DNA from: Plesiocystis pacifica SIR-1
Lineage (GTDB): Bacteria; Myxococcota_A; Polyangia; Nannocystales; Nannocystaceae
Assembly: GCF_000170895.1 (NCBI RefSeq)
Contig: NZ_ABCS01000010.1
Coordinates: 1 to 64,000, forward strand
DNA: 64,000 nt
Reading direction: 5' to 3'
The notes under the pieces are model-generated. The model was given only the letters and a program-made list of their open reading frames with translations, did not search any database and was not told the origin of the DNA. A program made the position numbers and the translations under genes. This document shows, piece by piece, positions 1 through 7,631 of this stretch (its first letter is position 1; each line of letters opens with the position of its first letter).

Positions 1-19
1 GTCGGCTGAGACTGGGCCC

Positions 20-1225
20 GTGCTCCGTGTTCGCGCGCTCACCCCCTCGCTGACCCTCGCGCTCTTGGCGATCGGTCTGGCTGGCTGCTCCTTCGACGCC
101 TCGGGCTCGGGCCAGACGGGCGCCGGTGATGGCGAGTCCGAGACCGCCAACGCCGACGAAGTCGGGGAGGACAGCGAGAGCAGCTCCGAGGGCAACGACG
201 ACACCACGGACTCGACCGACGCGGACACCACGGAGACAGAGACGGAGACGGAGACCGGGGAGACGGAGGCCGGGGACACCACGACCGGGGACACCACGGA
301 GACCGGGACCGAGGAGACGACGGAGGAGAGCACCGAGGAGTCGACGGAGGAGAGCACCGAAGAGAGCACCGAAGAGGAGTCGACCACCGGCGAGCCCGAC
401 CCCAACTGCATGGGCATCCCCGACTGCGAGACCGTCGACGTGATCCCGATCGTGAACGACGAGGGCGATCCGCTCGAGGATCTCGAGCCGGACCTCGGGC
501 CGTGGAGCGGCGTCGGCGGGGCCGAGATCATGGGCACCGACTCGGGCGAGAACCTCGTCGGCAGCAACGCCGCTGACACGATCTTCGGCCTCGCCGGCGC
601 CGACACCATCAACGGCAACGGCGGCTCCGACTTGATCTGGGCCGGCTCGGGCCCCGACGACGTGTTCGGCGGCGACGGCAACGACAGGCTCATCGGCGGG
701 GGCGGCGACGACGAGCTCAACGGGGAAAACGACGCGGACTGGATCTCGGGCCAGGCTGGCGTCGACACCATCGACGGCGGCGGCGGGGCCGACCTGCTCG
801 AGGGCGACAGCGGCGACGACGTGATCAACGGGGGTCAGGACGCGGACTGGCTGTTCGGCGGCGACGACCTCGACACGCTAATCGGCGACGAGGGCGACGA
901 CCTGCTGTTCGGCGAGGCCGGAGACGACGACCTCCAAGGCGGCGGCGACTCGGACACCCTCGTCGGCGGGGGCGGCGACGACACCCTCGGCGGCGGGGCC
1001 GGCAGCGACTTCTACGTGTGGAGCAACGGCGAGGGCGACGACGAGATCACGGGCGAGACGAGCGGCTCGGACGTGCTGTGGATCGTCGGCTTTGGCCCTG
1101 ACGACGTCATCCAGCTCAAGATCGGCGATGACCTGGTGGTTCAGCTGCCGACGGGCAGCGTGACCTTGGTGGGCTACTACAACGGCCAAAACGAGATCGA
1201 AGAGATTCGCACCGAATTTCTTTGA
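20..1225 (+). CDS. RTX-type calcium-binding repeat lipoprotein
   Basis: GTG start at 20; 401 residues. A hydrophobic signal peptide ends in a lipobox (LAGC, Cys at about 23), so the protein is probably an outer-surface lipoprotein. Residues ~30-130 are a low-complexity Asp/Glu/Thr/Ser spacer. Residues ~165-345 hold about sixteen GGxGxDxL-type nonapeptides, the parallel beta-roll that binds calcium in haemolysin/RTX proteins. The last ~70 residues resemble the C-terminal part that caps such rolls. No catalytic domain is visible, so a structural or adhesive surface role is an inference. RTX proteins usually leave by a type I system, whereas the lipobox implies Sec/Lol export. The repeat element R1 starts directly after its stop codon. 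Confidence 0.85.
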   Translation: MLRVRALTPSLTLALLAIGLAGCSFDASGSGQTGAGDGESETANADEVGEDSESSSEGNDDTTDSTDADTTETETETETGETEAGDTTTGDTTETGTEETTEESTEESTEESTEESTEEESTTGEPDPNCMGIPDCETVDVIPIVNDEGDPLEDLEPDLGPWSGVGGAEIMGTDSGENLVGSNAADTIFGLAGADTINGNGGSDLIWAGSGPDDVFGGDGNDRLIGGGGDDELNGENDADWISGQAGVDTIDGGGGADLLEGDSGDDVINGGQDADWLFGGDDLDTLIGDEGDDLLFGEAGDDDLQGGGDSDTLVGGGGDDTLGGGAGSDFYVWSNGEGDDEITGETSGSDVLWIVGFGPDDVIQLKIGDDLVVQLPTGSVTLVGYYNGQNEIEEIRTEFL

Positions 1226-1350
1226 TGCCCCCACAGGCGGTGGGGGACCGGGGACGCTTCGTCGCTGTCCGCTCCTCCGCTCTGGTCGTGGGGCAATGGG
1301 GTTCGTGCCTTCTAGGGCGCATGTGGTCGCCCCCGCAGGCGGGGGCGTGG
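1226..1350 (+). repeat. Interspersed repeat R1, copy A
   Basis: About 125 bases directly behind the stop of the RTX lipoprotein. It opens with a perfect 7-bp hairpin (CCCCCAC..GTGGGGG), continues through the shared core (GACGCTTCGTCGCT, CTCCTCCGCT, GGGGCAATGG) and closes with GCCCCCGC..GCGGGGGC. The same order of blocks occurs at 40911, 50497 and 54407 in the opposite orientation. The terminal hairpins could terminate transcription on either strand. Confidence 0.75.
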
Positions 1351-1483
1351 TTTGGCGTGGTTTGGCGTGGTTGAGGGCTGGAGTGGCGTGGGCGGGGTAT
1401 GGCGTGGGCAGGGTATGGCGTGGGCAGGGTTTGGTGGGGAGGGGGCGGCGTTGGAGGGGAAGGGCGTGGAGTGGCGTGGGAGC
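1349..1483. repeat. GGCGTGG-rich degenerate tandem repeat
   Basis: With R1 copy A and the palindrome that follows, this fills the 314-base gap before the next gene. It is built from reiterated GGCGTGG, GGGTATGGCGTGGGCA and related units, extremely purine/G-rich on the plus strand. It has an open frame but translates to Gly/Arg/Trp-rich sequence of no known kind, so I treat it as non-coding. Confidence 0.7.
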
Positions 1484-1509
1484 GGCGATTACCTGCGCAG
1501 GTAATCGCC
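1484..1509. promoter_or_regulatory. Perfect 26-bp palindrome upstream of small membrane gene
   Basis: GGCGATTACCTGC is followed at once by its exact reverse complement. The site ends 30 bases before the ATG of the DUF2834-like gene. It could be an operator for a dimeric regulator or an RNA hairpin in the leader. Nothing in the window identifies the binding protein. Confidence 0.5.
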
Positions 1510-1539
1510 AGGGCCCTCGTCTTCGCTCAGGTTTAGGGC

Positions 1540-1830
1540 ATGAACAAAGCTGTCACCGTGCTCGCGTTCCTTGGGTTCACCGCCTACACGATCGCGGTCA
1601 TCGTCGCGCATGGGATGCCAGACTTCTCGACCTTCGACCCGTGGAACTGGCAGGTGTTTGTCGACCTGTGCGCCGCAGCGTTGGCCTTTTTCTGGTTGGC
1701 GCTTCCGGAGGCGAAGCGCCTGGGCGTGCCGGCTTGGCCCTACGCGCTCCTCACTCCCGTGCTCGGGTCGATCGCGATCCTCGCCTATCTCGTTCACCGC
1801 GAGTTTGCGTTGGCCCGGCGTCCAGGTTGA
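1540..1830 (+). CDS. DUF2834-like small membrane protein
   Basis: 96 residues with three predicted membrane segments (residues ~5-22, 38-55 and 65-88). The pattern of a first helix, a D/W-rich loop, a second helix ending in a basic loop, then PW..LLTPVLGSI..L.YL.HRE fits the DUF2834 family of small inner-membrane proteins of unknown function. It starts with ATG just downstream of a perfect 26-bp palindrome. The next gene follows 56 bases later on the same strand and is also a small membrane protein, so the two may be cotranscribed. No biochemical role is known for the family. Confidence 0.65.
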   Translation: MNKAVTVLAFLGFTAYTIAVIVAHGMPDFSTFDPWNWQVFVDLCAAALAFFWLALPEAKRLGVPAWPYALLTPVLGSIAILAYLVHREFALARRPG

Positions 1831-1886
1831 TCGAGTACCGCGTCGTGGGATCGGCGTCACGCCGCGGCTCCATCAAACACGCCACC

Positions 1887-2405
1887 ATGGCGGCCATGGA
1901 CTCCGCCGAAGCCGCCGAGGCGCCCCGCATCCCCCCGCTGCTCCAGCGCCCCCTCGACATCCTGCTCATCGTCTGCTTCGTCACCTTCGCGTTCACCTCG
2001 CTGGTGATGGAGATGTACGTGGTCTTCGACCTCGACCTGCACGCGCGCCCCAACGACCCCTTCGCCAAGGCCTGGCTGCTCTACGCGAGCTGGGATCCGC
2101 TGTTCTTCGACAACCCGATGTGGCTGCGGATCATGTGCGGCATCGATGCCTTCGTGTTCGGGCCTTTCTACCTGTTGCTGATCCCCGCGCTGGCCCGGGG
2201 CTGGAACGCCATCCGCGTCCCGGCCTTGCTCTACGTCTCGGCCATCGTCTACTCGACGGCGGTCTACTTCGGCTACGAGTTCATCGTCGAGGCGGGGCGA
2301 GCCAACTTGACCATGGTCGTGCTGGTCAACATCCCCTACACGCTGATGCCGCTGGTGCTCGGGTGGCGCATGCGCAAAGCTCGACCCTTCGACGTTGCGG
2401 CCTGA
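1887..2405 (+). CDS. EXPERA/TMEM97-like membrane protein
   Basis: 172 residues. The ATG at 1887 is preferred because the open frame further upstream only translates G-rich repeat DNA. Four hydrophobic segments lie at about residues 18-40, 82-102, 105-130 and 137-158. RPLD at the start of helix 1, a short WDP.F..NP.W loop and PY.L.P at the last helix match the EXPERA fold of emopamil-binding protein, TM6SF2 and TMEM97, which bind or isomerise sterols and related lipids. The catalytic His/Glu set of emopamil isomerase is not obvious, so a sterol or lipid ligand is inferred only from the fold. It ends 40 bases before the DUF2330 gene. Confidence 0.6.
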   Translation: MAAMDSAEAAEAPRIPPLLQRPLDILLIVCFVTFAFTSLVMEMYVVFDLDLHARPNDPFAKAWLLYASWDPLFFDNPMWLRIMCGIDAFVFGPFYLLLIPALARGWNAIRVPALLYVSAIVYSTAVYFGYEFIVEAGRANLTMVVLVNIPYTLMPLVLGWRMRKARPFDVAA

Positions 2406-2445
2406 CTGCCGGCCCGCTGATGGGCTTTTGTGTAGACTGGGCGCG

Positions 2446-3729
2446 ATGCCTGCCCCGCTCTCGCGCCCCAGGTGGCCCGCGCTCGTCGGCGCTTCGCTCA
2501 TCGTGCTCGGAGCCCTCGCGCTCCCGGCCGGACCCCTGGAGCCGGGCCAGGCGCGGGCTTGCGGGACCTTTCGCGGCCGGGGCGTGGATCCCGAGCGCAC
2601 GCCCACGCCCAGCCGCGAGAAGGTGCTGCTGATCCACGACGCCGAGGCCGGGCGCGAGCACTTCGTGCGCGAGATCGCCTTTCGCCACGGCTCGGAGCCC
2701 TTCGGCTTCGTGGTCCCGACGCCCTCGCGGCCCGAGGTCGTCGGCATGGAGGGCACGCCCTTTGGCCTGCTGCGCCGGACCTTCCCCTTCGCCCCCACGC
2801 CGCGGGCGCAGCAGGGGGCCTTTGGGTATGGAGCCGGCCCGCAGTCGGGCGTGGACGTGCTCGACGTCGAGAAGGTCGGCAGCTTCACCGCCTTCGTGCT
2901 GGCGGCCTCGGACAGCGGCGCGCTCGGAGACTGGCTCGAAGACAACGACTTCGCGTCCACGCCCGAGACCCGCGCCTGGCTCGAGCACTACGTGCGCATG
3001 GGCTTTTACTACGTCGCGCTGCGCTACGAGCCGCCGCCGCTGCCCGCCCAGCCGGACGGGGGCGGGGAGGCCGAGAAGAAGTCCAAGCCGGCGGCGGGCG
3101 GGGGCAAGGGCGGCAAGAAGGGCAGCAAGACGAGCAGCCTCGCGGACCGGCAGCGCCAGCAGGCCGAGCGGGGCAAGCTCGCCTCCGAGGTCCTGCGCAT
3201 CAGCTTCGACACGCCCGTCCCCTACTACCCCTACTTCGAGCCGACCCTACCCGCGGTGGCCCAGGTGGCCAACGCGGCCCAGCAGCGCGACGCCAGCGTG
3301 CGCGCTCGCTTGCTCGAGCTGTGGGTCGTGGGCCAGCGCCCGGTCGTGCCCGTGGCGACGGCGCGCGTCGACGGCGAGACGCGCTGGGTGCGACCCCTCG
3401 CCGAGGGGCAGCGAGCCAACGACGGCCGGGCGCGCTTCGAGCAGAGCCTCGGCCGCGCGCAGGTCGACGTCGCCAAGCTCGTCGACCTGCTGCCCGCGGG
3501 CGAGCTGGTCGTGCAGACCTTCCAAGATCAAAAGTCGGGGCGTGAGGGCTACGGCGACATCCTGTTCGCGCCGGCGGAGCTGAGCCCCCTCGACGAGGAC
3601 GCGCGCGCAGCCCTCGAGCCGCTGCTCGGGGTCCTCGACCCGGCCCTGGTTCCGCCGCCGCCCAAGCCCAAACCGAAGCCCAAGCCCGACGTGCTGCGTG
3701 ACGACACCGGCAAGCGGGTGGGCCCGTGA
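2446..3729 (+). CDS. DUF2330 domain envelope protein
   Basis: 427 residues from the ATG at 2446; the open frame extends 17 codons upstream, but the signal peptide begins here. After the signal (residues ~8-35) comes ACGTF, the Cys-Gly motif that opens DUF2330, then conserved VVPTP and GSFTAFVL-like blocks. A Lys/Gly-rich disordered insert spans about 205-240 and a Pro/Lys tail of PKPKPK type closes the protein. DUF2330 proteins are periplasmic or surface proteins of unknown function, common in myxobacteria. Its stop overlaps the GTG of the next gene (GTGA), which implies translational coupling to the AgmX-domain lipoprotein. The fused equivalent lies at 36392-38545. Confidence 0.8.
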   Translation: MPAPLSRPRWPALVGASLIVLGALALPAGPLEPGQARACGTFRGRGVDPERTPTPSREKVLLIHDAEAGREHFVREIAFRHGSEPFGFVVPTPSRPEVVGMEGTPFGLLRRTFPFAPTPRAQQGAFGYGAGPQSGVDVLDVEKVGSFTAFVLAASDSGALGDWLEDNDFASTPETRAWLEHYVRMGFYYVALRYEPPPLPAQPDGGGEAEKKSKPAAGGGKGGKKGSKTSSLADRQRQQAERGKLASEVLRISFDTPVPYYPYFEPTLPAVAQVANAAQQRDASVRARLLELWVVGQRPVVPVATARVDGETRWVRPLAEGQRANDGRARFEQSLGRAQVDVAKLVDLLPAGELVVQTFQDQKSGREGYGDILFAPAELSPLDEDARAALEPLLGVLDPALVPPPPKPKPKPKPDVLRDDTGKRVGP

Positions 3730-4412
3730 CGCGCTGGAGCTCGCGCGTGGCGCTGGGGTTGCTGCTCGCCCTCGGGTGCGTCGCCCCGGAGGCGGAGCGG
3801 GTCGCCGCGGGCGGAGACGGGGTCGAGCCCGAGCGCGACGACGAGCCCCGCGAGGGCGCGGGCGAGGTGCCCATCGGTGGGCCGTCCCCGACCGGGGCGA
3901 AGGACGCGGACGAGAGCGAGCAGCTGGCGGGCATCGAGCTCGGACCCACGGGCCGCGAGGAGGACGTCCTGGCCCTGTTCGACCGGGGCTTGGCGAGCCA
4001 GCTCCCCGTGCGCGGGACCGACGAGGGGGCGACCCTCGACCTGCGATTGGGCGACAAGCTGGGCAAGGGCGAGACCAAGGCGCGCGCCAAGATCCGCCTG
4101 CTCGAGCCGACCATCGTCGGCTCCCTCGACGCCGCGATCATCAATCGGGTCGTGCGCGCGCACCTCAACGAGCTGCGCTACTGCTACGAGCTGGCCCTGC
4201 GCGAGGATCCACAGCTGCGCGGCGCGCTTCGCCTGGACTTCACCATCGACGCCGAGGGCAAGGTGTCGAAGGCGACGGTCGGCGAGGAGAACCTCGGCGA
4301 CGAGACGGTGCTGAACTGCCTGGGTCGGCGGCCCAAGCACTGGCAGTTCCCCGAGCCGCGCGGCGGCGGCGAGGTCGAGGTCGGCTATCCGATCAAGCTG
4401 AGCCCGGGGTGA
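3726..4412 (+). CDS. AgmX/PglI C-terminal domain lipoprotein
   Basis: 228 residues, GTG start overlapping the stop of the DUF2330 gene. A signal peptide with a lipobox-like LALGC places Cys at about 18. Residues ~25-115 are charged and disordered. From ~130 the AgmX/PglI C-terminal domain is clear: INRVVRAHLNELRYCYE, then LRLDFTIDAEGKVS and a paired Cys near NCLGRR, ending in a beta strand. This TonB-C-like fold occurs in the gliding and envelope proteins AgmX and PglI, with two conserved cysteines that could form a disulfide. The four-base overlap and the fused paralogue elsewhere in the window suggest that the two proteins act as one complex. Confidence 0.8.
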   Translation: MTRWSSRVALGLLLALGCVAPEAERVAAGGDGVEPERDDEPREGAGEVPIGGPSPTGAKDADESEQLAGIELGPTGREEDVLALFDRGLASQLPVRGTDEGATLDLRLGDKLGKGETKARAKIRLLEPTIVGSLDAAIINRVVRAHLNELRYCYELALREDPQLRGALRLDFTIDAEGKVSKATVGEENLGDETVLNCLGRRPKHWQFPEPRGGGEVEVGYPIKLSPG

Positions 4413-4490
4413 GCCCGCAGCTGGGCGGTCCTGCTAGTTTGGGGTGTCGACGCGGCGACATTGCCGGGGTAGCGTGGCCCTCGGTTCATC

Positions 4491-4724
4491 GTGAAGCACG
4501 TCACCAAGACCATCGCCCGCGCCGCCAACACCCGCATCGATCAGTGCAGCTGCGGCGCCATTCACATCACCGTCGGCGGGGTCACCATGCGGATCCGCGA
4601 GCAGGCCGCTCGCGAGCTCCGTGACATGCTCATCGCAGGCCTGCGCGCAGTCGATCAGAACACCACCAACGCGCCCATGCCCTTCCACATCGTCCCGCCG
4701 CCCGACGACCAGGACCTGCACTGA
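4491..4724 (+). CDS. Small hypothetical protein with CxCGxIH motif
   Basis: 77 residues from a GTG at 4491. It reads as one compact domain: a basic N-terminus, then CSCGAIHIT, a short strand-like segment and an amphipathic helix. Two cysteines and a histidine close together could bind a metal, but there is no second pair of ligands in the chain. There is no signal peptide or membrane segment. I do not recognise the family. It lies 78 bases after the AgmX gene and 110 bases before the next small gene on the same strand. Confidence 0.5.
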   Translation: MKHVTKTIARAANTRIDQCSCGAIHITVGGVTMRIREQAARELRDMLIAGLRAVDQNTTNAPMPFHIVPPPDDQDLH

Positions 4725-4834
4725 CCAGCTGGCGCGAACTTCGCCACCGGACGCGCGGTCCCATGTTTCGGCGGGAGTCGAGCCCTGTGCACCACTGCAC
4801 TGGTTGATCCAAAGCGCCCCACTACACTGCGTAG

Positions 4835-5416
4835 ATGGAGCCACGTCGACGGTCGGATAGAGCGCAACTCCCCCTCCTCGCACTCGCCGTGCTGCTCGGC
4901 GCGACGGGCTGCACCCACCGGATCTGGCTGACCCAGGACCTGCGCGAGGACTACGAGCTCGGGGTCATCGACGGCGAGGTCGCCAGCGCGGACACGACCG
5001 CCAAGCACTCCGCCGCCGAGCTGCAGTACTTCATCGCCGACCGCGTCGTGCTTCAGCGCCAGGTCTCGGGCCGCTCCGACGACGTCGCCCGCGGGCGCAT
5101 CCGGGTCCGCCAGGGCCGCTTCGTCGACACCGTGGTGATCCCCCGCGGGACCCCCGGCATCGCCGCCGTCGTCGAGACCGGCGCGCTGCAGATCAGCTTC
5201 GAGGAGGGCAGCGCCTTCACCTTCATGCCCAACGAGCGGACGGGCATCTACGAGCTGCAGACCGTCGAGGGCGAGGGCGAGTGGCCGACCATCGAGGTCG
5301 ACGGGGAGTTCTACTGGGTGCAGCGGGGCGCGCGGGCGCAGCTGCGGGTGCGCCGGGAGGACCGGATGCAGCACTCCTTCCGACGCCGGGCCATGAAGGG
5401 GCGCCGGCTGGACTGA
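4835..5416 (+). CDS. Hypothetical lipoprotein
   Basis: 193 residues, ATG at 4835. A basic start and a hydrophobic stretch end in LGATGC, a usable lipobox with Cys at about 26. The mature part begins with THRIWLTQDLRE and is predicted to be mostly beta-strand, with a very basic tail (RRRAMKGRRLD) that could contact nucleic acid, lipid A or membrane. I recognise no family. It is convergent with the desaturase gene, with only 11 bases between the two stops. Confidence 0.6.
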   Translation: MEPRRRSDRAQLPLLALAVLLGATGCTHRIWLTQDLREDYELGVIDGEVASADTTAKHSAAELQYFIADRVVLQRQVSGRSDDVARGRIRVRQGRFVDTVVIPRGTPGIAAVVETGALQISFEEGSAFTFMPNERTGIYELQTVEGEGEWPTIEVDGEFYWVQRGARAQLRVRREDRMQHSFRRRAMKGRRLD

Positions 5417-5427
5417 GCGAGGGGGCT

Positions 5428-6651
5428 CTACCCTTCTCGAGCCGACGCCCGGGTCGTATCGAGCACGGGCATGTCGACGTCGCCGACCATCACCGCGACG
5501 GTCTTCGCGACCCGCGTCCACACGCCCTCTTGCACGTAGGGCACGCCGTGGCGCTCGCACAGCTCGCGGACCTTGGGCTGCACGCGGCGGTACTGGAGCA
5601 GGGAGAGGTCGGGCCACAGGTGGTGCTCGATCTGGTAGTTGAGCCACCCGCTCATCAGGTCGACGGTGTCCGTGCCGCAGCGGTAGTTGGCGCTGCCGAC
5701 GATCTGGCGCAGGTAGAACTCGCCGCGCCCGCGGGTCCGGCCCTCGAAGCGGTAGAGGTCGGCGCCGGCGTGGTTGGGCACGATGGTCACGAAGGCGTGG
5801 GTATTGGTCAGCGCCTCGGCGAGGGCCGAGTTGATCAGCACGCTGGCCACGGCCCACCAGCCCAGGGGCGCGAACAGGGCCGGGAGCACGAGGAAGTTGA
5901 GCAAAAAGTAGGGGCCCCACGAGCGCAGCCACAGCCTCATCGTGACCACGGGCAGGAAGCTCCACAGGCCGCGCTCGGACCAGCGGGCGCGCAGGGCCTC
6001 GGCCGGGTCGAGGGCGGGCCCGCCCGCGCGGCGCTGCTGGGCCCGGGCGAGGGCCTCGAGGGTGCTGGGCGCGTAGTAGACGTACTTCCAGCTCATCGCC
6101 ATGAAGGGCACGAGGGCGCGCCGCAGCCAGCGGGGCAGCCTCGAGTCGCGCAGCCAGATCAGGTTGCGCTCGACCAGGTCAGGGTCGGCCTCCTCGTTGA
6201 GGCGGTAGTGGTGCTGGAGGTTGTGCTCCTCTCGCCAGGCGTCGGGGTCGATCCAGTCGAGCCAGTCGACGACCCGGCGCCAGCCCGCGGCGAAGCCCTT
6301 GCCGGTGCGCGAGCGGGGCGTGGCCTCGACGCCCTCGTAGCCGCGGTGGCACACGGGGTGGGCGACGCCGGTCCAGCGGACGAAGCGGCCGAGGGAGAGG
6401 GCGAAGATCGACAGGGGGTTGGGGGCGATCCAGCTGGTCGCCAGGCCGATCAGGCTCGCGGCGCGGCCGATCCGCTCGACCTTGCGCAGGTGTCGAAGGT
6501 CCGCCTCGCCCATGTCCGCGCGGGCCTCGGACGCGATCGCGTCGAGCTCGGCGGTGAAGGCCTCGACGTCGAGGCCGTCGAGGAAGCTCGGCGCAGGGCT
6601 GCGCCCGGGCGCATGGTCGCGCGGGTCTAGAGCGGGTTGTCGCGTACCCAT
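5428..6651 (-). CDS. Fatty acid desaturase (QIEHH type), last gene of ole operon
   Basis: 407 residues. The ATG at 6651 lies inside the 3' end of oleD (25-base overlap), as expected in a coupled operon. Three histidine boxes that bind the di-iron centre are visible: HPVCH (98-102), HNLQHH (143-148) and QIEHH (340-344), with hydrophobic helices around ~65-90 and ~230-290. The third box with Gln in place of His is typical of front-end acyl-CoA/acyl-lipid desaturases; no cytochrome b5 domain is present, so a separate ferredoxin or b5 partner is needed. Its place at the end of oleABCD suggests that it makes unsaturated acyl substrates for olefin synthesis or acts on the olefin. Substrate and regiochemistry cannot be read from sequence. 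Confidence 0.85.
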   Translation of the reverse strand: MGTRQPALDPRDHAPGRSPAPSFLDGLDVEAFTAELDAIASEARADMGEADLRHLRKVERIGRAASLIGLATSWIAPNPLSIFALSLGRFVRWTGVAHPVCHRGYEGVEATPRSRTGKGFAAGWRRVVDWLDWIDPDAWREEHNLQHHYRLNEEADPDLVERNLIWLRDSRLPRWLRRALVPFMAMSWKYVYYAPSTLEALARAQQRRAGGPALDPAEALRARWSERGLWSFLPVVTMRLWLRSWGPYFLLNFLVLPALFAPLGWWAVASVLINSALAEALTNTHAFVTIVPNHAGADLYRFEGRTRGRGEFYLRQIVGSANYRCGTDTVDLMSGWLNYQIEHHLWPDLSLLQYRRVQPKVRELCERHGVPYVQEGVWTRVAKTVAVMVGDVDMPVLDTTRASAREG

Positions 6652-7631
6652 GAGCGGAGCCGTTGCATGCCCTCGGCGTAGGACACCGCGGGCTCGTAGC
6701 CGAGCTCGCGGCGCGCCGCGGAGATGTCGTACCAGTGCGCCGTGGACATCTGGCTGACGACGAAGCGGGTGATGGGCGGCTCTCGACGGATCCGCAGCAG
6801 CTTCCACAGGCCCTCGATGACCGCCGCGGCGGCGCGCGCCTTGGCCGCGGAGATGGTCGCCTCGATGGGCGGCAGCCCGTTGATGTCGAGCAGGTCGTTG
6901 AGGAACTGCGGCCCGGGCATGGGCTCGCCCTGGGTGATGAAGTAGGCCTTGCCCGCGGGCGCGCGCTCGGGGTGCTCGGGGTCGAGGCGCTCGGCCGCGG
7001 CGATGTGGGCCGCGACGGCGTTGTCGATGTAGACCGTGTCGATGGGCTGGGGCTCGCCGATGAGCTTGACCCGGCCGGTGCGGGCCTTGGCGATCATCCG
7101 CGGCATCAGCGAGGTGTCCCCGGGGCCCCAGACCAGGTGAGGGCGGATCGCGGCGGTGACCAGCTCGGCGCCGTTGGCCGCGAGCACCTCGCGCTCGGCG
7201 ATGGCCTTGGTCGCGGGGTAGTGGGCCTCGAAGTGGTCGGGGTAGGGCGCGGACTCGTCGACGCCGTCGACGGTCTCGCCCCCGTGCACGACGCTGGGCG
7301 TGCTCGTGTAGACGAGCTTGCGGGCCCCGGCGGCGCGGCAGGCCGCGAGCACGTTGCGCGTGCCCTCGACGTTGGTGGCGAAGAAGCGCTCGTAGGGGCC
7401 CCAGATGTCGACGAGGGCCGCGGCGTGGAAGACCGCGTCGCAGCCCGCGACGGCGGCCTCGAGCGCGGCGCGGTCCTGGACGTCGCCGCGCACCAGCTCG
7501 ACGCCCCACTCGCGCAGGAAGGGATAGTCGCCGCGGCAAAAGCCGCGCACCTCGACGCCGCGATCGAGCAGCGCCCGGGCGATGGACTTGCCGACGAAGC
7601 CGCCAGCGCCGGTGATCAGCGCGCGCTTCAT
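6627..7631 (-). CDS. oleD: OleD, 2-alkyl-3-oxoalkanoate reductase
   Basis: 334 residues; its start overlaps the oleC stop by ATGA. An extended short-chain dehydrogenase (3-beta-HSD-like): NAD(P)-binding GAGGFVG near the N-terminus, YTSTPSVVHGG in the middle and the YxxxK catalytic pair in YPATK. In the known pathway OleD reduces the beta-keto acid made by OleA to a 2-alkyl-3-hydroxyalkanoate with NADPH, which OleC then turns into a beta-lactone. The gene order with oleA, oleB and oleC makes the assignment firm. Confidence 0.9.
   Translation of the reverse strand: MKRALITGAGGFVGKSIARALLDRGVEVRGFCRGDYPFLREWGVELVRGDVQDRAALEAAVAGCDAVFHAAALVDIWGPYERFFATNVEGTRNVLAACRAAGARKLVYTSTPSVVHGGETVDGVDESAPYPDHFEAHYPATKAIAEREVLAANGAELVTAAIRPHLVWGPGDTSLMPRMIAKARTGRVKLIGEPQPIDTVYIDNAVAAHIAAAERLDPEHPERAPAGKAYFITQGEPMPGPQFLNDLLDINGLPPIEATISAAKARAAAAVIEGLWKLLRIRREPPITRFVVSQMSTAHWYDISAARRELGYEPAVSYAEGMQRLRSWVRDNPL

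Noticed and set aside
1296..1886. N-terminal extension of the EXPERA-like protein
   Set aside because: The upstream codons translate R1 and GGCGTGG repeat DNA and cross another good gene in a different frame. The ATG at 1887 gives the expected family start.
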